Shown here: positions 32,435 to 41,952 of the stretch, in pieces
Position numbering within the stretch: the first letter of the stretch is position 1
Layout of the letters: each line of letters opens with the position of its first letter
Virus record (IMG/VR): IMGVR_UViG_3300015261_000002
Location: 124,001 to 188,000 of that record
Strand: one strand, 5' to 3'
Length of the DNA stretch: 64,000 nt
DNA from: a virus
Notes under the pieces: model-generated
What the model was told of the DNA's origin: nothing
Databases searched by the model: none
Seen by the model: the letters and a program-made list of their open reading frames with translations, nothing else
Made by a program: the position numbers and the translations under genes

Positions 32435-33982
32435 ATGAACGATTTATTGGTACTGGTTAAGTTGTTGTCCGCGTTGTATCAGGCTAAAAAGCTGAAGGAC
32501 ACCAACCTAATCACGGAACTGGTAGATACGTTAAACGATTTGCCTGTCCCCAACTCCGACGTCTTTACTCAAGACAAGGGTATCCGAGATAGCATTCGCG
32601 CAACTATCCGCTGGCTGTTGGAACAGCCCGAAGAAGATGTACTGGTCATAAAATCATCGTTGTTGCAACGTGTCAGCATGTTTGTCAAGAACGATGAAAG
32701 CTTGAAGGAAGCAATTACCCACGGTCTGGAAGACTATCCGTCTGATGAACAGACGCGAAAGGTTATCTACCAGCACATTTCTGAGATCCGTCTGAACTCG
32801 GAAGGTGAAGAGTTCTCCAAGAAGTTCAAGAAGGCCATCAAGGACTTTTACTTCAAAGACATCAACGACATGGGTAAAGACGATTGGGCTAACCTAATCG
32901 ACTTGGTACAGGCCGGTGTTAACCAAGGTCTGGAAGAACGGCAATCTGAAATTGTTGCACAGGTGACGTCTGAGACGCCTGACTCGTTTAATGCCATCAT
33001 TGACATGGCCAAACGCGAGAACAGTCTCGAAGGCATCATGAAGTCAGGTATCCAAGGTTTGAACCAATCCTTGAATCCTGATGGTGGTTTCCGCCGTGGC
33101 AAGATGTACATGATTGAAGCATTGACTAACCGGGGTAAGTCTCTCGCTACAAGTCACATGGTGGCTAGTATTGGTCTGTACAACAAACCGATGCTGCGGG
33201 ATAAGGCCAAGATCCCTACGATCCTCCTGGAGTCTGCTGAAGACACCATGGACCTGATCATCATGCGCATGTACAAGCTGGCGCTCTCAGCCCGTCACGG
33301 CATTGCTGCTGACTTCCAATCTGCTGAGAACATGGACATCGTTGATGCCATCGTTAGCTGCTTTAAAGAAAACGGTTGGTATCTCATCATCAACCAAATT
33401 GATTCCAGTAAAGACTCGGCTAACACCATGTTTGCCCGCTGCCGTCAACTGGAACTTAAAGGTCACGAAATTATCTTCTGGGCCTACGACTACTGCGGTC
33501 TGCAAAACATCGACAAGATCCCTGGTGAAACAAAGTCCGACAAACTGCAACTGCATTTCCGGAAGATCAGGGGTTTCATCATTGCTCGCGGTATCTGCTT
33601 CCTGACACCTCATCAACTCTCGCCAGCGGCGAAGATGAAGCTCCAGGAGTCGGACGAAGAATCCGAGGTGTACTTTGCTCGTGAAGTTTCCGGTAAGTCG
33701 CTTACTGAAACCTCGACAAAGATCACCAACGAAGTGGATGTGGTAATTACCATCCATGTGGCCAAAACATCCTTCAAGGTTTACTTCACTTGGTGTGTGG
33801 GTAAACAACGGGGCGAAGGGTGCTTGCCAGAAGAACGGTTCGGGATCTATGATTTGCATCCAGAGAAAGGTCTTGAACACGACATCAACAAGAAACCAGC
33901 ATTCCGACGCAGCTTGACTCAACGACTAAACGCCAACGGCGATCTCGAAAATGATTTTGATTCGTTTGAAGTAGCAGCATAA
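32435..33982 (+). CDS. DnaB-like replicative helicase
   Basis: ATG at 32435 with AGGAG 7 nt upstream. The C-terminal RecA-like core begins near residue 215 (GGFRRGKMYMIEALTNRGKS). Walker A is A-L-T-N-R-G-K-S with Gly234-Lys235-Ser236; Walker B is HEIIFWAYDYCGLQ with Asp352; a following PHQLSPAAK matches the helicase H3-type Q/H sensor loop. The N-terminal 200 residues are helical with no primase motif. Such hexameric helicases unwind the phage fork; partner primase and polymerase must lie elsewhere apart from the gene at 57568. Overall length (515 aa) fits DnaB/gp4 helicases. Loss of the first Gly in Walker A (Ala instead) is common in this superfamily. Confidence 0.75.
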   Translation: MNDLLVLVKLLSALYQAKKLKDTNLITELVDTLNDLPVPNSDVFTQDKGIRDSIRATIRWLLEQPEEDVLVIKSSLLQRVSMFVKNDESLKEAITHGLEDYPSDEQTRKVIYQHISEIRLNSEGEEFSKKFKKAIKDFYFKDINDMGKDDWANLIDLVQAGVNQGLEERQSEIVAQVTSETPDSFNAIIDMAKRENSLEGIMKSGIQGLNQSLNPDGGFRRGKMYMIEALTNRGKSLATSHMVASIGLYNKPMLRDKAKIPTILLESAEDTMDLIIMRMYKLALSARHGIAADFQSAENMDIVDAIVSCFKENGWYLIINQIDSSKDSANTMFARCRQLELKGHEIIFWAYDYCGLQNIDKIPGETKSDKLQLHFRKIRGFIIARGICFLTPHQLSPAAKMKLQESDEESEVYFAREVSGKSLTETSTKITNEVDVVITIHVAKTSFKVYFTWCVGKQRGEGCLPEERFGIYDLHPEKGLEHDINKKPAFRRSLTQRLNANGDLENDFDSFEVAA

Positions 33983-33998
33983 AGAACTAGAATGGAGC

Positions 33999-34038
33999 TT
34001 AATACCCTATCCGCTCATAGGAGCGGATAGGGTATTAA
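33999..34038. terminator. Bidirectional terminator, perfect 18-bp hairpin
   Basis: 33999-34016 pairs exactly with 34021-34038 around a 4-nt loop (ATAG), in the 75-bp convergent junction after the helicase gene. Flanking AATT/AAGC gives little U-tract on either strand. Confidence 0.8.
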
Positions 34039-34057
34039 TTATAGCCGCTACAACGAT

Positions 34058-34201
34058 CTACAGCACGCGCAGGGCGCTTTCAATCAAAAGCTTGTGATCT
34101 TCCTTTGCAAGCTCCTTTCGCTCCTCCTGCTGCTTTTTAGACGGCTTGGGGAGAAGCAAACCCAATAAGGAGACTTTTTTCTTTGCAAGGTCATTTAACA
34201 T
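34058..34201 (-). CDS. Small basic protein (47 aa)
   Basis: ATG at 34201 with AAAGGGG about 11 nt upstream. Predicted MLNDLAKKKVSLLGLLLPKP then a Lys/Glu-rich helix (SKKQQEERKELAKEDHK). The short hydrophobic run (SLLGLLL) is too short for a TM. It follows the 452-aa structural gene across a 148-bp gap that holds a hairpin. Coding status is plausible, not certain: it is convergent with the helicase and ends neatly before the terminator. Confidence 0.4.
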   Translation of the reverse strand: MLNDLAKKKVSLLGLLLPKPSKKQQEERKELAKEDHKLLIESALRVL

Positions 34202-34236
34202 AATTGCTAATTCCCCTTTACAGCAGAACAAGGAAA

Positions 34237-34255
34237 CCCTTAGCGTAGCTAAGGG
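34237..34255 (-). terminator. Short hairpin after the 452-aa gene
   Basis: CCCTTAGC/GCTAAGGG (8 bp), loop GTA, in the 148-bp gap (34202-34349) before the small 47-aa gene. On the minus strand it is followed by TTTCCTTGTTC. The rest of the gap is C-rich with no other feature seen. Confidence 0.45.
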
Positions 34256-34349
34256 GCTAGTTAATATCAGCCAACTCCCCTCTCCCACCCCCCTGGTTTC
34301 CCAAGAGTTTTACTCTTTCGAGCATAGGCATAGGAGAGCGGCTGAAGAT

Positions 34350-35708
34350 TTATTCCGCAGCAATTTCCTCATCAGAGATAAACAACCCCAAAAGGGCTTT
34401 CTCCCTGAAGGTAGGTTGCCCAGCACTCTGGGTATCCATTTGCCACTCAGACTTGATGAAGTGCACAGTCCCTTCTTTATACACCAGGTTGTTACTACCA
34501 CTCATGTAGTAATAACGCACTGGCATAGCCGGGTCAATCAACGAGGCATCGGAGTTGTGCCAAGCAACCTGTACCAGGTTACCGTCGTTTCTGGCGTTCT
34601 CCGACAAATGCTTGCAGAGGTTGTTGGTAGGCTGCCCATGGTAGCCCATCATCTCTTCCCCACTTGCACGCTTGGATGTCTGGTACTCGGACAGGGAGTC
34701 AGCACGGGTGGTCATGGCTTGACCTTTGTTGTAGTACACGCCAGTCTCAGCCATGGCCGCATCAGAGGTGATAATGCGCTTACCCGTACCCACGTTCTGC
34801 TTCTTGATGTCAGAGCCGTCTTTCGTAGCCCCTCCACCTGTTGACAGAACCGTCAGCACCTTCCCTTCCAGGTAGTACGAACGCTTCAGCGTCGGTATTA
34901 CGTCTTCCGGTACCCGATATACGTTCAGCACCTTAGGAGCGCGCTCGTAGCGACCTGTGCGGTACAGCGGGTAGATCCACCACATACCCTTCCGGTAGTA
35001 ACAACCCAACCCCGTGTTGTAGAAACCAAACTCATCGTGTTCCTGGATCCACATGGCCAACTTCACCAACGGCACTGCCGCAGGAATAGCCACATGACTG
35101 AAGATCCTGGCATTATCCACCGGCTCTTCGATGTTGACCCCTTTAAAGCTGTCAGGGCCCGGCAAGGAGATAGCCGAACCGTATTGCGTCAGGATACCGT
35201 GGAGCAGATCCTTCAGAGACGTCATCAACACAGTGTCAGCAACCAGTTCGTTGCGGAGGAGGGCATAACCCGTCTCAAACAACTGGAAGGTCACCGTGAT
35301 CATGTTGGTTTCGTCTTTGGTGCTGAGGTCAGCCAGGGCGGAGTTACCACCCTGCATCTCAGGATCCGCATCACCCAAAGGCACTGCACGCCAACGACGC
35401 ATGATCTGCCGGATACCAATACGCTCGGTCACTTCAATAAAGAGGTTATCCTTATTGGGCAACACTTTGCGCATGTAGACACCTGGCTGGATCTGAGCCT
35501 GAAGCCTGGCGTTATCACTGTGGGAGACCCCACCCCCATGGGCAGGACCAAATAGCGACAGACAGGCAAACCCGTTAGGGATCAACAGAGGGATCTGTTC
35601 GGTAGGCGTCACTACCATGGCTTCCATGGTAAAGACTCGCTCAGTACCAACGTTATCCAACGCATTGGCATGAGCGATGATGTTGCCTATCGGCTTTGGC
35701 ATTTCCAT
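34350..35708 (-). CDS. Virion structural protein (452 aa), tail/baseplate type
   Basis: ATG at 35708 with GGAG 8 nt upstream, 3 bp after the preceding stop. Beta-rich, with many aromatic residues (YYRKGMWWIYPLYRTGRYER; PVRYYYMSG), as in baseplate or hub domains. No TM, signal peptide or processing motif. It is last of a four-gene coupled set (505, 429, 245, 452 aa) with ATGA overlaps or a 3-bp gap, so the four products probably assemble in fixed ratio. Assignment to tail or baseplate is inference from composition and coupling. Confidence 0.55.
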   Translation of the reverse strand: MEMPKPIGNIIAHANALDNVGTERVFTMEAMVVTPTEQIPLLIPNGFACLSLFGPAHGGGVSHSDNARLQAQIQPGVYMRKVLPNKDNLFIEVTERIGIRQIMRRWRAVPLGDADPEMQGGNSALADLSTKDETNMITVTFQLFETGYALLRNELVADTVLMTSLKDLLHGILTQYGSAISLPGPDSFKGVNIEEPVDNARIFSHVAIPAAVPLVKLAMWIQEHDEFGFYNTGLGCYYRKGMWWIYPLYRTGRYERAPKVLNVYRVPEDVIPTLKRSYYLEGKVLTVLSTGGGATKDGSDIKKQNVGTGKRIITSDAAMAETGVYYNKGQAMTTRADSLSEYQTSKRASGEEMMGYHGQPTNNLCKHLSENARNDGNLVQVAWHNSDASLIDPAMPVRYYYMSGSNNLVYKEGTVHFIKSEWQMDTQSAGQPTFREKALLGLFISDEEIAAE

Positions 35709-35711
35709 GGG

Positions 35712-36449
35712 TCAGTCTCCTTTGAAGATCCAGTCATTCGTGTCTTGCGAAGTGTCCACAAAACTGAGACTGTCTGAGGAGATCCGCGAAGGAAAGAAGT
35801 TACCGGGCGCCGGAGCTTGGTGGTCGATCATGTACTGCTGGTTCTCATGACCTTCCAATTCGTCCAGGTGGCTGACAAAGCTGATATCCTGGCCCACACC
35901 TTTATTCAGCATGGGGGTCATGGTAAACAGCATACCCAAGGAAGCTAGACCCATGCCCTCATGTTGCTTCGACTCTTTACCGGCATCACGGATCGCCTGG
36001 TTAGTGACAAAGGGCTTGATCTTCTTGTAAGAAGGAAACAGCATGTAAGCCAGGTGCTCCAGAGAACGCAGTTCCTCACGAGGAGGAGACTTGAACTCTG
36101 GAACCGTTCTGATCATCTCACACCACAGCGCCAAGTACTCCTGGATGCTTTCGTAAATACTTGGCACTGTTTCGTTGGCTTTGTTAAACCCCAGTTCATC
36201 CGGGGTCAAAACGTTTGGGAGGAACCCCAGGATCTGGGGCACCTTCATTTGTCGCAGCTGGGGTTCGTCGTAGTAGTTATGGTCGTTCGCAAACCCGGCC
36301 TGGTTGTTGTGATAACGACCACGCAGGTCCTCGATCGACATCAAACTCTTAGGCGCTACCCAGATACCGTAAACGCGATGGTTCAAAATGCCGTACAGCT
36401 CAATCAACCGAGACCGTACAGCACCGTAACGAGGATAAAGCATTTTCAT
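35712..36449 (-). CDS. Virion protein (245 aa) in coupled set
   Basis: ATG at 36449 overlaps the previous stop as ATGA, so translation is coupled. Soluble protein with helical, Pro-containing segments (EYLALWCEMIRTVPEFKSPP; HLAYMLFPSYKKIKPF). No recognised motif. Probably a structural or assembly partner of the 429-aa and 452-aa products. Confidence 0.55.
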   Translation of the reverse strand: MKMLYPRYGAVRSRLIELYGILNHRVYGIWVAPKSLMSIEDLRGRYHNNQAGFANDHNYYDEPQLRQMKVPQILGFLPNVLTPDELGFNKANETVPSIYESIQEYLALWCEMIRTVPEFKSPPREELRSLEHLAYMLFPSYKKIKPFVTNQAIRDAGKESKQHEGMGLASLGMLFTMTPMLNKGVGQDISFVSHLDELEGHENQQYMIDHQAPAPGNFFPSRISSDSLSFVDTSQDTNDWIFKGD

Positions 36450-37735
36450 AGCGGAGGTCCGAACTTACGGCTCACCTGAATCAACAGCAACAGGATTGCG
36501 CCGTGGTAGAGTTGTTTCCACTTGTCCAGTTTGAAATACCCCTCGCAGTATTTCAGGAGTCTCTCCCGATCTACCATCTGGTTCTTCAGGGCATCTACCA
36601 CCAGGTGTTCGAATTCATTCTGGGGCAGTCCCTCGTAAAACTCAGGGGTGAACAAGTAGGCAGTTGTGTATTGCGGACTGGAGGCGAGTAGCGGGAAGCC
36701 GTCCATGTTGAAGTACATACGCTGGATCTCGTAACGCTCTGGATCGGCAACCACCACCCAATCAAACTTGCTGGAACGCAAGTTCCCGTATTGACGGGTA
36801 TTGATAAGCCGGTTGGTCGACACAATAGTGATCGTCGAGTTCTTGGCGACCGGGAGGAGATTGAAGTCACCTCGCATCAGCACTTCCCAGATCGTAATAT
36901 CCCCGAAGCCACCGTATTCCCGTCCACCGTATTGGGTGGAGAACAGGTTGATCGGAGGATACGACGTACGCAGGTCCGAAGGCATTTGACCGGCCAGGAA
37001 CTTAACCAGGTATTGGTCGTAGATCTTGCGGCCGTTCTTGTCTTCCCAGGAGATGGTTCGTTCCGGGTTCCAGTAGAAGTTGTTCATGATGTAGTTGGCA
37101 ATCGTCAGCCGCCAATCGAACAGCTTCTTTGCCGTACCGAACTCAGGGGTGGTAATGATCGCCACACCACCGTGCAGCACCGAGTCCTTCGAATAAACGA
37201 GTTCTTCAACTACCCGGATGTTCAACTGCGCCATGAGCTCTTCGGTAAGGATACCGAGTTTCTCAAACGTGCAGAGGTACACCTTGTTCGAGGTGTCGTT
37301 ACGGATTTCTGGCTGTTCCTTGATGTGGTAGAGACCCGCTCGGCCTTCACCCGCATCCATGATTGCAACGTCCCACTGAAGGGGGTTGAGGTCAAAGGCA
37401 AGCCACATCTCAAACGTGGTTGCACTTTCAGCCTTGGTCGGATCAAAGGCGTAAGCATCTGCATCGAGCTGCTTACCGACCAGGTTCTTGATACGGCTGT
37501 AGCTTTGATACACGGCGTCGTTAGACGGCTGGAACTGACTCAGCTCCTCATCCGGCATCAGTTTGCGGCGATAGTACTCCATCAGACGCGGGGTACCATC
37601 GACCATCGACAGCAAAGACGTCTCAGGCGTATAGGCCGAGTCTACGATGCTGTGTCTGTAGGTATTGCTGTAGATCTTGGGACGTTCCGGTTCTGGCGGA
37701 ACTTGCTGCCCCAGAGCAGTTGTCTTCAAACTCAT
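36446..37735 (-). CDS. Virion protein (429 aa) in coupled set
   Basis: ATG at 37735 within an ATGA overlap with the 505-aa gene. The protein is alpha/beta, rich in Tyr/Trp and Arg, with a beta-rich middle (GFGDITIWEVLMRGDFNLLP). No TM or enzyme signature. Second gene of the coupled set; structural role by context. Confidence 0.55.
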   Translation of the reverse strand: MSLKTTALGQQVPPEPERPKIYSNTYRHSIVDSAYTPETSLLSMVDGTPRLMEYYRRKLMPDEELSQFQPSNDAVYQSYSRIKNLVGKQLDADAYAFDPTKAESATTFEMWLAFDLNPLQWDVAIMDAGEGRAGLYHIKEQPEIRNDTSNKVYLCTFEKLGILTEELMAQLNIRVVEELVYSKDSVLHGGVAIITTPEFGTAKKLFDWRLTIANYIMNNFYWNPERTISWEDKNGRKIYDQYLVKFLAGQMPSDLRTSYPPINLFSTQYGGREYGGFGDITIWEVLMRGDFNLLPVAKNSTITIVSTNRLINTRQYGNLRSSKFDWVVVADPERYEIQRMYFNMDGFPLLASSPQYTTAYLFTPEFYEGLPQNEFEHLVVDALKNQMVDRERLLKYCEGYFKLDKWKQLYHGAILLLLIQVSRKFGPPL

Positions 37736-39249
37736 TGGCGTCTGTCCTCTACCAATACGTAACTGTTAAGACCGAGGTTCATCATGTACCGGGTAGGGTT
37801 GTGGCCCGGCAGGCCTAAGCCTTTATCGATGTCCTTGCGGATCCGTTGAATATCATTCAGCCATGGCTTCGGCAACAGGTCCCAGCGATACCACGGGAAA
37901 ATAGCCGGCAACAGGTTGAGGTCTTGCGGGTTCTTTGCGAGATCCTCCCAGAAGTCGTCTGTGTAGTCGCGCACCGAATAATCGAGTGTTACCACGATGT
38001 GATGGACATTCTTCATTGTAGGCAGTCTGGAGAGCCTTACAGAGCCTGTCTCATCCATGCTCAGCTGTGTGGGCAAGATACGCAGGTTGTTGCTGAATAC
38101 CCACACCAGGAACGGCGTGGCGTATTGCGTGAATGCCACCTTGTGACGACGGAGCATGTAAGCCTTTACCTGCTCATTCCATTTAAAGCCTGGAATGTCG
38201 AAGATATTGACCAGCTCCTGGTTCTCGATGTTTTCAACCGCCAGTCGTGCTTGAATGATCGGCTGTACAAAAGGAACCCGCTTCATGACCCAAGGATCAT
38301 GTTTAGGCAGTTTCAGGAAGTAAGGGGCTTCCTGCTGACGGGTTGTCTGGTTAGACAAACCCCAGGCCACCTCAGGCGCTACCCGTACGTTGAATGGGCG
38401 ATTGAACTGCTCATTCGGGATAGGGATCCACTTCTCGGGAATCTCATCCTGGTAGATGTCGAGCGGGTAAAAGAACTCCCAGTTCGTGAACTCGTTAAAG
38501 TAGAAGGAGTATCTGAATTCAACTTCAAACTTACTGCTGCTACCACGACGAGCACGTTGGATTTCAGCATCCTGGAACTGGATACCGATGTAGTCCAAAC
38601 GCTGGGGTACTACGAGACGCTTGTTCTTGCCGGCGACGTTAGAGATCGTGGTAAACGGCACCTGGCAGTACTTGTTGAACCAAGCTCCGAACTCAGGGGT
38701 GGTGGGGTCGTTCTTCAGGAGCAGGGCATGGACGTCCTGCATGCAGGCCAGAATGCTGTTGTTAACGCCCAGATGTACGGTGGCGCTGAACGCCATGTCA
38801 GCCATCTGGTTATCGCGTGTACGGTTGATACGGCGCTGGTAGTGCTCAGCCAACTTGCTGCTGTTAAACGAAGCCACTACGGAGACGTTCACCTTAATGC
38901 CGGAGAACGCTGGATAGAGCCCCATAGGCTCTTCGTCATCGGTTAACCATACCGGGCGTTCGGTCGGTTCACGACGCTGGTTGGAATAACCGGTGTTAAA
39001 TGGGGTGTCTTCTTTCTCGACAACGATATAAAGTTTATTGCGGAAAATACCGTCAGTTGCCATGTCACCACGGAAACCGTCATCACTGTTGCTGCCGATC
39101 ATCTTGGCAACGTCGTTCTCGCCATTGTAAATAATTTGCGAGGCGTTGTCCAAGCTGTAGTACTTGAGAACTTGTCTGAGGGAATCCAGCACTGCTGGAC
39201 GGAAGAACGAAGCATAGTCGTCTTCAGACATAACGATTGATTTCAGCAT
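37732..39249 (-). CDS. Virion structural protein (505 aa) heading coupled set
   Basis: Start set at ATG 39249 (GTAGG about 4-5 nt upstream); an earlier codon at 39312 would overlap the terminator hairpin. Rich in aromatic residues and beta-strands (VEFRYSFYFNEFTNWEFFYP), like tail-tube or baseplate wedge proteins. The DNQMADMAFSATVHLGVN segment and Gln/Asn-rich loops resemble surface-exposed virion proteins. Ends in an ATGA overlap with the 429-aa gene. Function is inferred. Confidence 0.55.
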   Translation of the reverse strand: MLKSIVMSEDDYASFFRPAVLDSLRQVLKYYSLDNASQIIYNGENDVAKMIGSNSDDGFRGDMATDGIFRNKLYIVVEKEDTPFNTGYSNQRREPTERPVWLTDDEEPMGLYPAFSGIKVNVSVVASFNSSKLAEHYQRRINRTRDNQMADMAFSATVHLGVNNSILACMQDVHALLLKNDPTTPEFGAWFNKYCQVPFTTISNVAGKNKRLVVPQRLDYIGIQFQDAEIQRARRGSSSKFEVEFRYSFYFNEFTNWEFFYPLDIYQDEIPEKWIPIPNEQFNRPFNVRVAPEVAWGLSNQTTRQQEAPYFLKLPKHDPWVMKRVPFVQPIIQARLAVENIENQELVNIFDIPGFKWNEQVKAYMLRRHKVAFTQYATPFLVWVFSNNLRILPTQLSMDETGSVRLSRLPTMKNVHHIVVTLDYSVRDYTDDFWEDLAKNPQDLNLLPAIFPWYRWDLLPKPWLNDIQRIRKDIDKGLGLPGHNPTRYMMNLGLNSYVLVEDRRQ

Positions 39250-39282
39250 GGGCCTACGCTCATTAAAGAAATAAAAAGATAA

Positions 39283-39309
39283 GTAGTGGAAGGGGTTACC
39301 TTCCACTAC
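39283..39309 (-). terminator. Intrinsic terminator upstream of the coupled set
   Basis: Perfect 11-bp stem GTAGTGGAAGG/CCTTCCACTAC with loop GGTTA; the minus strand continues CTTATCTTTTTATTTCTTT, a good U-tract. It ends the transcript of the 232-aa gene and its upstream inner-head genes. Confidence 0.75.
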
Positions 39310-39324
39310 CAACCAGTGAGGGTG

Positions 39325-40023
39325 TTACTTCCAGCGAACAGGGGCAACAAGACCGTCTACAAACTGGAGGATCAGCAGATTGGAAATGCCATCCTTCAAC
39401 TGACAGACAACCTCTGCCTCGGCGAAGTCTTCTGCCGACAGCGACATCTTGAACCCCAACGAGTTTACAAACGTGGAGGCCTTTTCTGCCAGGTCATCGG
39501 GCACGCGTTCTTCTGGTGCATCCGCCGCTTCGAAGATTTTACCCGCCAGCGCCAGACGCACACGCTGTTCTTCGAGATCGACCGCAATGCATTCCTTGGA
39601 ACGCTCAGGAGCATCTTTGTTCTTGACGGTAAAGATCAGGACGCCCGTCAGGCTGATGCTCGATTCCAACATCGGAACCGACACCTGGTACTGGGCTTTA
39701 CTACCGAACTCGACCACGGCACCTTCAACGTCGTAGTCCACCTTATCCAACAGGTGAAGGTCGTACGCGTCAGCGAGTTCCTGGATAACAAGGTTCAGTG
39801 GATCACCCTCACGCGCCGATACTTCTGGCGCACGACGGACCATGACTTGCAAGAGGTTACCCTTGTTCATCTTGGCCTTTTGGGTCTGACCATCTTTCTC
39901 AACGAAAAAGACTGCGGCAGATTCCGACTCCGATTCTGCACGGAGCACTGAGTAACCCTGAGGGAGCTGCTTCTTGAGTCTTTCAAGAAACACTGGGTGG
40001 ACGTTTTCCAAAGCCATTGCCAT
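39325..40023 (-). CDS. Hypothetical virion-associated protein (232 aa)
   Basis: ATG at 40023 shares one base with the preceding stop (TAATG). Acidic, alpha/beta (SVPMLESSISLTGVLIFTVK; SKECIAVDLEEQRVRLALAG). No TM or processing site of the inner-head type. Coupled to the 475-aa inner-head gene, so it may be its chaperone or partner; not demonstrated. Confidence 0.5.
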   Translation of the reverse strand: MAMALENVHPVFLERLKKQLPQGYSVLRAESESESAAVFFVEKDGQTQKAKMNKGNLLQVMVRRAPEVSAREGDPLNLVIQELADAYDLHLLDKVDYDVEGAVVEFGSKAQYQVSVPMLESSISLTGVLIFTVKNKDAPERSKECIAVDLEEQRVRLALAGKIFEAADAPEERVPDDLAEKASTFVNSLGFKMSLSAEDFAEAEVVCQLKDGISNLLILQFVDGLVAPVRWK

Positions 40024-41450
40024 TACTCCTTCTTAGCTTTTTCGTCAGGTTTGTCAGCAGCTTCGTTGGGGAAGATCTTGCTGTTGATACCGGCAGCGGC
40101 TTTGCGGATCCCACTGACCAGTTTCTTGTGAGCAGTAACCTTTTCCTTAAGCCCCTTGAGACTGTCTTTGGCAGCAGCGATCTTTTCCTGGGTCGACTTC
40201 CGGGTGGTGGCAACAACTTCCTTGTTGGCCTCGTCTTTACCCGAAACATTACTGGCTGCGGTTTTCAGCTCAGCAAGTTTCTGTTGAGCAAGGTTCATCG
40301 CCTCACCGAGTGCAGCACCGTAACCGCTCTGCTTGTTCAGCAGACCCAACAGCTTGTCGAGTGCAGTGGCTGCATCTGCCTTACTGTTAAGACCGCCTAC
40401 GATGGCACTGAATGCACCAGAAGGATCGGATTCAGCCGCCAGCTTAACCAGGCCTGCTTTAGCCACCGAGTTGATTTGATCACCCGTAGTCGCCTTGGCA
40501 GCAGCCAGGTCTTTCTTGTTGGCCTCAGCTGCATCAACCGTGGCTTTATTCGTATCCTTTTCATCGGACGAAGTGAACCACTCCTTAATAGCTTTGAAAG
40601 ACTCTGAGATCGTTTCCCAGGCCTTTGTAGCCATTTCCTTGATACCATCCAGGATTGCGCCTTCAGTACCCTCTACAGCGCTCATACGAGCGTTGCGCGC
40701 ACTGGCTACGCCAATGAGGTAGTTCGACGCAAAGGTGTTCTGGCCGTTCAGGTAATCTTCCATACCCTGGAGGAGTTGCAGCGGGTGATCGAACTTGCAA
40801 CCGCAGTCACAATCATCGTTCCGTTGGCAGTCTTCCGGTTCGTCGAAATCAACCACCGGGGCTTCTGGCAGATCTTCCAACTGGGAAGGGGCAAACTCTT
40901 CTGCACCCATTACCATACCGAGACGGCTGGTCACAAACACATCGACGATGTTCAGCACCCGTTCCGCGTACTCCATTTGGCGGATGTTTGCGTTCATGCA
41001 TTCGATGTTTGGTTGTTCATGGCCTTCGTAGATCTCCATGAAGTAGCGAAGACCTTTGTGAGCGAACTCGATCCAGTCATTGACGGCGGCACCGCTCAGG
41101 TGGTCAGAGTTCTTGTTACCGAGCGCGCAGACCTGCATGGCCACATTACGCTCTGGATTACGACCGCCATTCTGGAGGTCAGCCAGCAGTTCGCCGAGGT
41201 ATTGATTGACGAGGGTATTGACAAGCAACTCACTCGCATCGTAATACGCCAGGCGGCTTTCAATAGCGGACACAATGGAGCACATCCGCTCTTTGACACG
41301 GTCGGTATCCGTCGCTTCACCCTCGAACACATAATCGAGTCCGATGGAGCGCAGGAGGTCAACCATCACCGGGTTATTCTCGGCGGTCAGTTTACCAGCT
41401 CTGCCGGTCAGCATGAGGCCAACCAACCCCAATTCAAAGTACAAATTCAT
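40023..41450 (-). CDS. Inner-head (processed internal) protein with long propeptide (475 aa)
   Basis: Start at ATG 41450 (GGAGAAGGGA just upstream); a longer frame to 41555 lacks a site. Processing-type sites are GAE|E at 184 and, with the family pattern, GTE|G at 263. The second is followed by ILDGIKEMATKAWETISESF and KAIKEWF, the amphipathic aromatic helix shared with sister proteins. The mature part (264-475) is Lys/Ala-rich and helical, with a basic C-terminus (KPDEKAKKE). The propeptide is unusually long and holds a Cys cluster (CQRNDDCDCGC, 208-218) plus nearby His222. phiKZ inner-body proteins pack in the capsid as a protein core and many are ejected with DNA; that role is inferred. 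Confidence 0.7.
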   Translation of the reverse strand: MNLYFELGLVGLMLTGRAGKLTAENNPVMVDLLRSIGLDYVFEGEATDTDRVKERMCSIVSAIESRLAYYDASELLVNTLVNQYLGELLADLQNGGRNPERNVAMQVCALGNKNSDHLSGAAVNDWIEFAHKGLRYFMEIYEGHEQPNIECMNANIRQMEYAERVLNIVDVFVTSRLGMVMGAEEFAPSQLEDLPEAPVVDFDEPEDCQRNDDCDCGCKFDHPLQLLQGMEDYLNGQNTFASNYLIGVASARNARMSAVEGTEGAILDGIKEMATKAWETISESFKAIKEWFTSSDEKDTNKATVDAAEANKKDLAAAKATTGDQINSVAKAGLVKLAAESDPSGAFSAIVGGLNSKADAATALDKLLGLLNKQSGYGAALGEAMNLAQQKLAELKTAASNVSGKDEANKEVVATTRKSTQEKIAAAKDSLKGLKEKVTAHKKLVSGIRKAAAGINSKIFPNEAADKPDEKAKKE

Positions 41451-41460
41451 TCCCTTCTCC

Positions 41461-41946
41461 TCACAAATACTTGATGGCCACGGTACCGCGGTAGTAGGTG
41501 GCACGGCGCGCAGTGACGTACAGGTAACCATCACTGGTCCCCAATTCCACTTCAAAGCGTCCCAGGTCGCTCAACCCCACCAGCCGCATCCAATTGAAGA
41601 ACAGCTGACTCACCTCATCGCCAGGCTCAGCCTGATCGGCGTCAGTCAGTGTAATGATGGGTTCTTCGACACAACCATCTACCAGGCCTTCGAGGGGCAG
41701 GAGGTCACCTTGCTCAGGCTCACCAAAGGTAATGCCGCTGATATCCTGAGGGATACCTTTGAAGAGTTCCCCCAGGTCTACCTTTTCGATCATCAGGCCG
41801 GCGCCTACGGTGCCTTGTTCAACGTAGGTAAAGATGTTGTCACTCACAGAACGACCAACGCCAAAGCGTGGGTTCAATCCATCAATACCCTGTTGCTCCA
41901 TGGCTTTGGCAACCAACAAAGTTTTGTTAAAGCAATTCAAGCGCAT
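41461..41946 (-). CDS. Hypothetical protein (161 aa)
   Basis: ATG at 41946 with AAAGGG about 9 nt upstream. Acidic, beta-rich (GRFEVELGTSDGYLYVTARR), ending ATYYRGTVAIKYL. No processing site. It lies between two inner-head genes with 6-10 bp spacing, so it is in the same operon. Function unknown. Confidence 0.5.
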   Translation of the reverse strand: MRLNCFNKTLLVAKAMEQQGIDGLNPRFGVGRSVSDNIFTYVEQGTVGAGLMIEKVDLGELFKGIPQDISGITFGEPEQGDLLPLEGLVDGCVEEPIITLTDADQAEPGDEVSQLFFNWMRLVGLSDLGRFEVELGTSDGYLYVTARRATYYRGTVAIKYL

Positions 41947-41952
41947 AATGGA

